Positions 58,912 through 64,000 of a stretch of 64,000 nucleotides of DNA are shown piece by piece. Position 1 is the stretch's first letter. The number at the start of each line of letters is the position of its first letter. Both the position numbers and the translations under genes were made by a program. The notes beneath the pieces are model-generated. The model was not told where the DNA came from. It did not search any database and saw only the letters and a program-made list of their open reading frames with translations. Source of the DNA: JAFARE01 sp963777285. GTDB lineage: Bacteria > Chloroflexota > Dormibacteria > Aeolococcales > Aeolococcaceae. The stretch spans positions 620,001 through 684,000 of the forward strand of contig CAVZPR010000001.1 in the NCBI GenBank assembly GCA_963777285.1, given 5' to 3'.

Positions 58912-59697
58912 TCAGGTCGCGCCCGGCACGTCGACGTCGATCACCACCGCCGCGTGGTCCGAGGGGAGCTTCCCTTTGCGCGTCTCGCGATCGATGTACG
59001 CGTCTGAAACGTGGGATGCGAGATCGTTGCGCAGGAGCGCCAGGTCGATGCGCATGCCCATGCCTTTGTGAAAGTTGCCCGCGCGGTAGTCCCAGTAGGT
59101 GAACGGCAGGCCCTTGAGGGCGCGCGGACGGACGTCGACCAGGCCGAGCTCCAGGAGCGACGCGACAGCATCTCGTTCCTCGGAGGTGACGTGCGTAGAG
59201 CCGACGAACGCCGCCGGGTCCCAGACGTCCTCGTCTCCCGGGGCGACGTTGAAGTCGCCGCACACCACCAGCGGCGCCGGCTGGGTCACGTCCTGCGCCA
59301 GCGCTTCGCGCAGAGCGCGAAGCCACGCGAGCTTGTACGCAAAGTGCGGGCTGCCCACGGTGCGGCCGTTGGGCACGTAGAGCGACCAGACGCGCAGGCC
59401 GCCGCACGTCGCTGCGAGTGCGCGGGCCTCCACGGCAGGGAACCCCGGCTCGCCGTCGAATCCGCAGCGCACGTCAGACAGGCCCAACGCTGACAGGATG
59501 GCCACGCCGTTCCACTGCCCCAGACCGTGTGTCGCTGCGCTGTAGCCCAGGCCCGACAGCTCCGCGTGGGGGAACTGGGCGTCCGACATCTTGGTTTCCT
59601 GCAGGCAGAGCACGTCGGGCCGGACGGCGCTGAGCCATTCGAGGACTCGAGGGATTCGCGCCGCCAGGGAGTTGACGTTCCAGGTGGCGATCCGCAT
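58912..59697 (-). CDS. xthA: Exodeoxyribonuclease III / AP endonuclease
   Basis: Base-excision-repair nuclease that cuts at abasic sites, working downstream of glycosylases such as the two UDG-type enzymes here. 261 residues: MRIATWNVNSL start, LCLQETKM (metal Glu), SLYVPNGR, VVCGDFNVAP and SDHAAVVID (catalytic Asp-His). ATG 59697 gives the canonical MRIATWN opening; an upstream in-frame ATG at 59715 would add six residues. Confidence 0.94.
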   Translation of the reverse strand: MRIATWNVNSLAARIPRVLEWLSAVRPDVLCLQETKMSDAQFPHAELSGLGYSAATHGLGQWNGVAILSALGLSDVRCGFDGEPGFPAVEARALAATCGGLRVWSLYVPNGRTVGSPHFAYKLAWLRALREALAQDVTQPAPLVVCGDFNVAPGDEDVWDPAAFVGSTHVTSEERDAVASLLELGLVDVRPRALKGLPFTYWDYRAGNFHKGMGMRIDLALLRNDLASHVSDAYIDRETRKGKLPSDHAAVVIDVDVPGAT

Positions 59698-59798
59698 GCG
59701 CGGAGGATGCTCCATGTCCCTGCACGAGCGCCGCGGGCGACGCTACGCTCCCGTGGCATGGGCCTTCCTCTCCGCGCACACTGCGCGCTCTCGAAGCG

Positions 59799-60761
59799 TT
59801 GAGCCCATCCGACGCGTATCTCGACTACTCCGGCCGGGATGACCGGCTGAGTGGCGGAGCCCGGCGGATCCCGATAGACACGCCTGCCGGCCGCTTCGCC
59901 GTGTGGACCAAGAGGGTCGGGAACAACCCCGGCCTCAAGGTGCTGCTGCTCCACGGCGGCCCTGGGGCGACGCACGAGTACCTCGAGGCATTCGACAGCT
60001 ACCTTCCGGCCGCGGGCATCGAGTACCACTACTACGACCAGCTGGGCTCGGGGTTCAGCGACCAGCCGGACGAGCCGTCCCTCTGGGAGCTGGATCGATT
60101 CGTCGACGAGGTCGAGCAGGTGCGGCGGACGCTCGGCCTTGACCGCGACAACTTCGTCCTCTATGGGCAGTCCTGGGGCGGAATGCTCGCGATCGAGTAC
60201 GCGCTGGCTCACCAGGAGCATCTGCGCGGACTGGTTGTCTCCAACATGATGGCCAGCGCACCCGCGTACACCGCGTATGCGGAGCAGGTCCTCATGCCTG
60301 CGATGGACCAGGACGCCCTTGCCGAGATCAAAGCGCTCGAGTTTGCAGGTGACATCGAGAACCCGCGCTACATGGAGCTGTTGACGCGGCACCACTACGA
60401 GGCGCACGTCCTGCGTATGGCCGCTGCTGATTGGCCCGATCCCGTGCAGCGCTCGCTCGCGCACATCAACCCCAAGATCTACGTGCCGATGCAGGGCCCC
60501 AGCGAGCTCGGAATGGCCGCAGACGCCAAGCTCGCACGCTGGGATCGCGTGTCCGACCTGTCCCGAATCCTGGTGCCTGCGCTGGTCGTCGGCGCCGCCT
60601 ACGACACCATGGATCCGGCGCACATGCAGATGATGGCCGGGCGGTTGCCGCGCGGGCGATATCTCCATTGTCCCAAGGGCAGCCACATGGCCCTCTACGA
60701 CGACCAGGAAACCTACTTCGCCGGACTCATCGACTTCTTGCGGGACCTTCCACCTGGCTGA
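59799..60761 (+). CDS. Proline-iminopeptidase-like alpha/beta hydrolase
   Basis: 320-residue S33-type hydrolase: oxyanion motif HGGPG (about residue 52), YDQLGSGFSDQP, nucleophile Ser in LYGQSWGGML, Asp in VGAAYDTMDPAH and His in PKGSHMALYDD. This fits prolyl aminopeptidases or related peptidases/esterases; no signal peptide. TTG 59799 is the only standard start before the conserved region. Convergent with the next gene (15-base gap). Confidence 0.88.
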   Translation: MSPSDAYLDYSGRDDRLSGGARRIPIDTPAGRFAVWTKRVGNNPGLKVLLLHGGPGATHEYLEAFDSYLPAAGIEYHYYDQLGSGFSDQPDEPSLWELDRFVDEVEQVRRTLGLDRDNFVLYGQSWGGMLAIEYALAHQEHLRGLVVSNMMASAPAYTAYAEQVLMPAMDQDALAEIKALEFAGDIENPRYMELLTRHHYEAHVLRMAAADWPDPVQRSLAHINPKIYVPMQGPSELGMAADAKLARWDRVSDLSRILVPALVVGAAYDTMDPAHMQMMAGRLPRGRYLHCPKGSHMALYDDQETYFAGLIDFLRDLPPG

Positions 60762-60776
60762 CAAGAGTCGCGAGCG

Positions 60777-61271
60777 TCACCTCACCCTGTCAGTCAGGTG
60801 GCGCGATCGGGTGAAGACGAGGCGCCCCTCCGAGGAAGGCCTGCGAACGACGTAGCGCTCCATGGAGTAGCTCTCGTACATCACGTCGACGAAGCGCATC
60901 GCCGTCCGGTGAGCCGGCCGGCGATAGGTCGCGCGCGCCGCTGCGATCAACTCCCAAACACAGAACGAGACGCACTTGCGGTCACCCTGCGGGTGACCCC
61001 GAAAGTAGTGCAGCAAGCCTCCGGTTCCCTGGGCCTCGAGGTAGGCGGCATCGTCGTACCGGATGAGCAGCGCCTCGTCAGCCGTGTCCCGGAGCAGCGA
61101 GCGGAACACGACCAGGTAGAGGCCACCGCCCGGCGTCTGCTGGATCGCGTCCGGCCACGTGAAGCCATCCGCGATCGGGACCTCGCAGTATCGCGACGTG
61201 GTGGGTACCAGCCGTTCCCAATCGACACTCGTCCGTGTCGGGACGGCCTGGAGGGTTGGTTCGCGCAACAA
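60777..61271 (-). CDS. Conserved hypothetical protein
   Basis: 164-residue soluble protein of unknown function. Well-formed segments include GGLYLVVFRSLLRDTADEALLI, AYLEAQGTGGLLHYFRGHP and CVSFCVWELIAAARATYRRP; two Cys lie close together. It looks like a real conserved family rather than chance, but I cannot name it. TTG 61271 is a guess; the AT-rich stretch just upstream (61297-61350) is probably its promoter. Confidence 0.65.
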   Translation of the reverse strand: MLREPTLQAVPTRTSVDWERLVPTTSRYCEVPIADGFTWPDAIQQTPGGGLYLVVFRSLLRDTADEALLIRYDDAAYLEAQGTGGLLHYFRGHPQGDRKCVSFCVWELIAAARATYRRPAHRTAMRFVDVMYESYSMERYVVRRPSSEGRLVFTRSRHLTDRVR

Positions 61272-61296
61272 AGCGGGGCCACCATATGGCCGGCCT

Positions 61297-61350
61297 CATC
61301 TATCTAGCAATACGATTAGTGCTATAGATTTATTCTCCTGAGACTATCAA
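61297..61350 (-). promoter_or_regulatory. AT-rich promoter-like region
   Basis: The only clearly AT-rich stretch in this part of the window, with several TATAG/TAATC-like elements, lying upstream of the 164-residue hypothetical gene and downstream of the 118-residue gene. It probably holds a promoter reading leftward; no single -35/-10 pair is certain. Confidence 0.4.
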
Positions 61351-61379
61351 TGGCCGTACGCCTGGCCCCTGCGAGCGCC

Positions 61380-61736
61380 TCAGTGATCCACGGCAGCGGT
61401 CAGCTGGGCGACGGCCGCCTCGGGATCGTCGACACCGACGACCAGCTTCGCGTAGTGCTCATCGTGGAGGTGGATCGTGATCGCCTTTTGCGGATCGTGG
61501 ACATCCCAGAAGGACCATTCGCCCTGGCGCAGGAAGCTGCCTGCGGTGACGACGCCCGGCAGGCTGGTGCCGGGCATGCGCAGGCCGTGGTAGACGCGCC
61601 GCGCTTCGTCGCCGGCGATCTCGGCCCCGCTGACGTGCTCCAGCGGCACGCTGACGCTGCTCTTGACCGCGAGGATGCGGTCGAGGCCGTGCATGTGCAC
61701 TGTGAGCGTGTCGCCCGCGATCTCGATCTGGGCCAT
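61380..61736 (-). CDS. Conserved PH-like hypothetical protein
   Basis: 118 residues: a beta-rich start (IEIAGDTLTVHMHGLDRILAVKSS), EARRVYHGLRMPGTSLPGVVTAG, and SFWDVHDPQKAITIHLHDEHYAKLVV (spread). This pattern recurs as a small stand-alone PH-like domain in high-GC bacteria; no function is known to me. It is 51 bases downstream of the amidase gene on the same strand. Confidence 0.75.
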   Translation of the reverse strand: MAQIEIAGDTLTVHMHGLDRILAVKSSVSVPLEHVSGAEIAGDEARRVYHGLRMPGTSLPGVVTAGSFLRQGEWSFWDVHDPQKAITIHLHDEHYAKLVVGVDDPEAAVAQLTAAVDH

Positions 61737-61787
61737 GGCGCCAACCGCGATTGTGGCGACATGTGCAGCGCCCTGTCGACGCGTACC

Positions 61788-63179
61788 TCAGACCGGAGCG
61801 AGCCCCCACGGCTGCAGCTGCTCGAGCTGTGCCGCCACGCTGAGCAGCAACGCCTCCGAACCGGCCGGAGCGATCAGCTGCACCGCGATCGGCAGCCCGT
61901 CAGCGCCCGTGCCTGCGGGCACAGCCACCGCGGCAGCCCCGGCGACGTTCCACATGTTGGCGTAGCCCATCCAGCGACCGACGCCGAGCATCGTCGACAC
62001 CCAACCGCGTCCGCGCCAGCGGCCGATCGGCACCGGCGCCGAGGCAAGCATCGGGGTCACCAGGAGGTCGAACCGCGGCAGCCAGCGCTGCATGTACCCG
62101 GCGAACTGACTCTCCTGCACCGGGCGTGCCTTGCGCTGCGCGCGCAGGCCGCGCTTCACCATCGCCTGCGTCCGCGATTCGAGCTTCGATGTGTCCAGGC
62201 CCTCGGCGTCCTGCGCGATGCCCGCCAGCCAGCGCCGGCTGAACTGCGTTGGCGCCATCGGATATCGCGGATTGACTCGCTCGATGTGGTGACCGGCTGC
62301 GCCCAGTGCTGAAGCGGTGTTGTCAACCACCTCGCGCACCTCGCGCGAGAGTCGCGCTCCGAACACCGGATGGCGGGTCGAAACGGCGATGCGCAGTCCC
62401 CCGGTCGCTGGGCTCGGATCTCGGTAGGCATGGCTACCGGACATCACGTCGAGCGTCAGCGCCGCATCAGCCACCGTGCGCGCCAGTGGCCCGAATGCGG
62501 TCAGCCCGTACCAGTGCTCGCTCCGCTTCCCCGGAACCGGGACCAGCCCTGGTGCCGGCTTGACGCCGACGAGACCGCAGCATGCGGCGGGGACTCGGAT
62601 GGAGCCGCCACCGTCGGAGCCGACGGCAACTGCGGCCATTCGCGCCGCGACTGCAACGGCGGAACCACCGCTGGAGCCGCCCGGAGTCAGCTCGAGATTC
62701 CACGGGTTGCGCGGCGCGTCGTAGGCGTCCGGCTCGGTGAACGGCCATACCGCCAGCTCCGGCATCACCGTCCGTCCCACGATCACCGCTCCCGCCGCTC
62801 GGAGGCGTTGCACCAAGAGCGCGTCATCGGACGCCGGAGTCTCCGGCGTTGCTCCGGAGCCAAACCTGGTCGGCTCGCCCGCGATCTCCACGTTGTCCTT
62901 GACGGCGACGGGAACACCTGCGAGCGGCAGCATCCCCAGGTCGTGACGGTGGCGCAGCGCCGCCGCCTCGCTGCGCGCGGACCGCTCCAGCACGGCGGCG
63001 AAAGCGTGCAGACGCGGCTGCAACGCCTCGATGCGTCGCAGGGTCGCATCCAGGAGGTCGACGGCGTCGAGCTCGCGCGAGCGGACCAGCCGCGCCATTT
63101 CGGTCGCGGGGAGCCGGGTGATGGCGTCGTCGCCGGTGAGCTGGCCGGTGGATCGGGTGGCCGAGGTGGAATTGAACAT
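61788..63179 (-). CDS. Amidase signature enzyme
   Basis: 463-residue amidase (GatA/AtzF superfamily). The Ser-cisSer-Lys triad is visible: Lys in VAVKDNVEI, the cis-Ser in GGSSGGSAVAV and the nucleophile Ser in GSDGGGSIRVPA. Substrate unknown; no gatB/gatC partner is nearby, so a stand-alone amidase is likelier than the Glu-tRNA amidotransferase. Start ATG 63179. Confidence 0.92.
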   Translation of the reverse strand: MFNSTSATRSTGQLTGDDAITRLPATEMARLVRSRELDAVDLLDATLRRIEALQPRLHAFAAVLERSARSEAAALRHRHDLGMLPLAGVPVAVKDNVEIAGEPTRFGSGATPETPASDDALLVQRLRAAGAVIVGRTVMPELAVWPFTEPDAYDAPRNPWNLELTPGGSSGGSAVAVAARMAAVAVGSDGGGSIRVPAACCGLVGVKPAPGLVPVPGKRSEHWYGLTAFGPLARTVADAALTLDVMSGSHAYRDPSPATGGLRIAVSTRHPVFGARLSREVREVVDNTASALGAAGHHIERVNPRYPMAPTQFSRRWLAGIAQDAEGLDTSKLESRTQAMVKRGLRAQRKARPVQESQFAGYMQRWLPRFDLLVTPMLASAPVPIGRWRGRGWVSTMLGVGRWMGYANMWNVAGAAAVAVPAGTGADGLPIAVQLIAPAGSEALLLSVAAQLEQLQPWGLAPV

Positions 63180-63240
63180 GCGCCCACCCTACGCAGCCAC
63201 CAGGTGCGCGTCCATCGACAGTTCTGTCGATTTCCTGCGG

Positions 63241-64000
63241 TCAGGTCTCGAGCAGGTCGTGTTCCATGGCGAAGACGGCGGCGGCGGCGCGCGTGGACAC
63301 ACCGGCCTTCTCGTATGCGTGCGCAAGGTGGGTGTGAACGGTCAACTCCGAGACGAAGAGCTGCCTTGCCACCTGACGCATCGTCATCCCGCGCACGCAG
63401 AGGCGCAGCACGTCGACCTCGCGCTGGGTGAGGCCCGCCGGCCAGGTGCGCGACCGCCGGCGCGCGTGGCCGGCCGCTTCGAGCACGGCCTCCAGCGCGT
63501 CGTGATCGAGCGGCATCTGGCGGGCGGTCTGCGCCGCTGCATCAGGGCTGAAAGCAGGACGATGTGGTCGTACTTCGGTCAGCGCGTGATACACGTCAGC
63601 GGCCGCGAGAATCCGGCAGAGCCGATCCTGCCCGGACGCGCGCGAGCCACGATGGTATCCGCTGCCGTCGAGTCGCTCGTGGTGCATGCCGGCGATGCGC
63701 CCCAGGGGCTCGAGCACCGCTGAACGCGCGAGGATCCGCTCTGTCTGGTATGCGTGCAGACGCACCTGTTCCCATTCCGCGCTGCTGAGCCGGCCGGGAC
63801 GCTCCCATATGCCCGTGGCCACAGAGGCACGACCGAGATCGTGCATCAGCGCGGCACGACGAACCGTGGTCACCGAAGCGGCGCCCTCTCCGCACAGCTC
63901 GGCAGCCAGCGCGGCCAGCGCGGCGACGCCACTCGAGTGGCCGTGCAGGTGCACGGCTTTGAGATCCGCGACGGTGGAGAACGTGGCGGCCACGTCGTCG
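63241..64000 (-). CDS. HD-GYP-like / LuxR-type regulator, 5' end outside window
   Basis: Two domains: an HD-GYP-like phosphodiesterase region (GHSSGVAALAALAAELC, LMHDLGRASV, HHERLDGSGYHRG, LAAADVYHALTE) and a C-terminal LuxR helix-turn-helix (LTQREVDVLRLCVRGMTMRQVARQLFVSELTVHTHL, spread over about residues 188-225). The GYP motif reads GYH, but the HHExxDGxGY and HD metal motifs are kept. The frame is open to the window edge, so the N-terminus is missing. Confidence 0.85.
   Translation of the reverse strand, partial: DDVAATFSTVADLKAVHLHGHSSGVAALAALAAELCGEGAASVTTVRRAALMHDLGRASVATGIWERPGRLSSAEWEQVRLHAYQTERILARSAVLEPLGRIAGMHHERLDGSGYHRGSRASGQDRLCRILAAADVYHALTEVRPHRPAFSPDAAAQTARQMPLDHDALEAVLEAAGHARRRSRTWPAGLTQREVDVLRLCVRGMTMRQVARQLFVSELTVHTHLAHAYEKAGVSTRAAAAVFAMEHDLLET

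Overview
This is a GC-rich bacterial chromosome segment packed with short gaps and 4-base gene overlaps. I see no rRNA, tRNA, CRISPR array, prophage or insertion sequence. The gene set (RNase J and RNase Y, SpoVS between rny and miaB, MutS/MutL, LexA/RecA/RecX, YajQ, UdgX, a CtaG-like protein, paired bacterial PH proteins) fits a high-GC relative of Chloroflexota / Candidatus Dormibacterota better than an actinobacterium, because actinobacteria usually lack SpoVS and MutS/MutL. This placement is inferred from gene content, not from a phylogeny.

Layout. 1-10.8 kb (+): the 3' part of pnp, asd, a family-4 uracil-DNA glycosylase, rnj, ftsK, udgX, yajQ, pgsA, cinA, recA, recX. 10.9-12.2 kb (-): an MFS transporter. 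12.4-21.9 kb (+): rny (apparently frameshifted), spoVS, miaB, mutS, mutL, miaA, lexA, a synteny resembling the Bacillus rny-spoVS-miaB-mutSL block. 21.9-28.9 kb: a membrane protein, a CtaG-like protein, a small LysM protein whose promoter carries three perfect GAAC-N4-GTTC boxes, NUDIX, a Xer-like recombinase, a DUF4331 locus and a CHAP hydrolase.

29.0-42.6 kb is the most unusual part. It holds four ATP-grasp ligases (three of them paralogues), a GCS2-type carboxylate-amine ligase, a peptidase-S51-like hydrolase, two PF00756 esterases, an MBL hydrolase, a P-loop kinase, a GT2 and a GT87-like glycosyltransferase, and a HicB/DinB-like protein. Seven of these genes form a tight minus-strand operon. 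I read this as an uncharacterised pathway that makes and breaks peptide-like amide conjugates; the product is unknown.

42.7-64 kb is mixed housekeeping and accessory content: methyltransferase, site-2 protease, YjbQ, HDAC-like deacetylase, pyrF, the YdbS/YdbT-like PH pair, DapA-like aldolase, FAD oxidoreductase, PEP-mutase family protein, ECF sigma factor, AlkZ-like glycosylase, ExoIII, amidase, and a 5'-truncated HD-GYP/LuxR protein at the right edge.

Regulation visible in the sequence: a GAAC-N4-GTTC SOS operator set at lexA, recA and the LysM gene (probably a YneA-type division inhibitor); many genes with a TANNNT-like -10 hexamer only 6-8 bases before the start codon, implying widespread leaderless transcription; and translational coupling through ATGA, GTGA and, at two junctions, CTGA overlaps that suggest CUG start codons.
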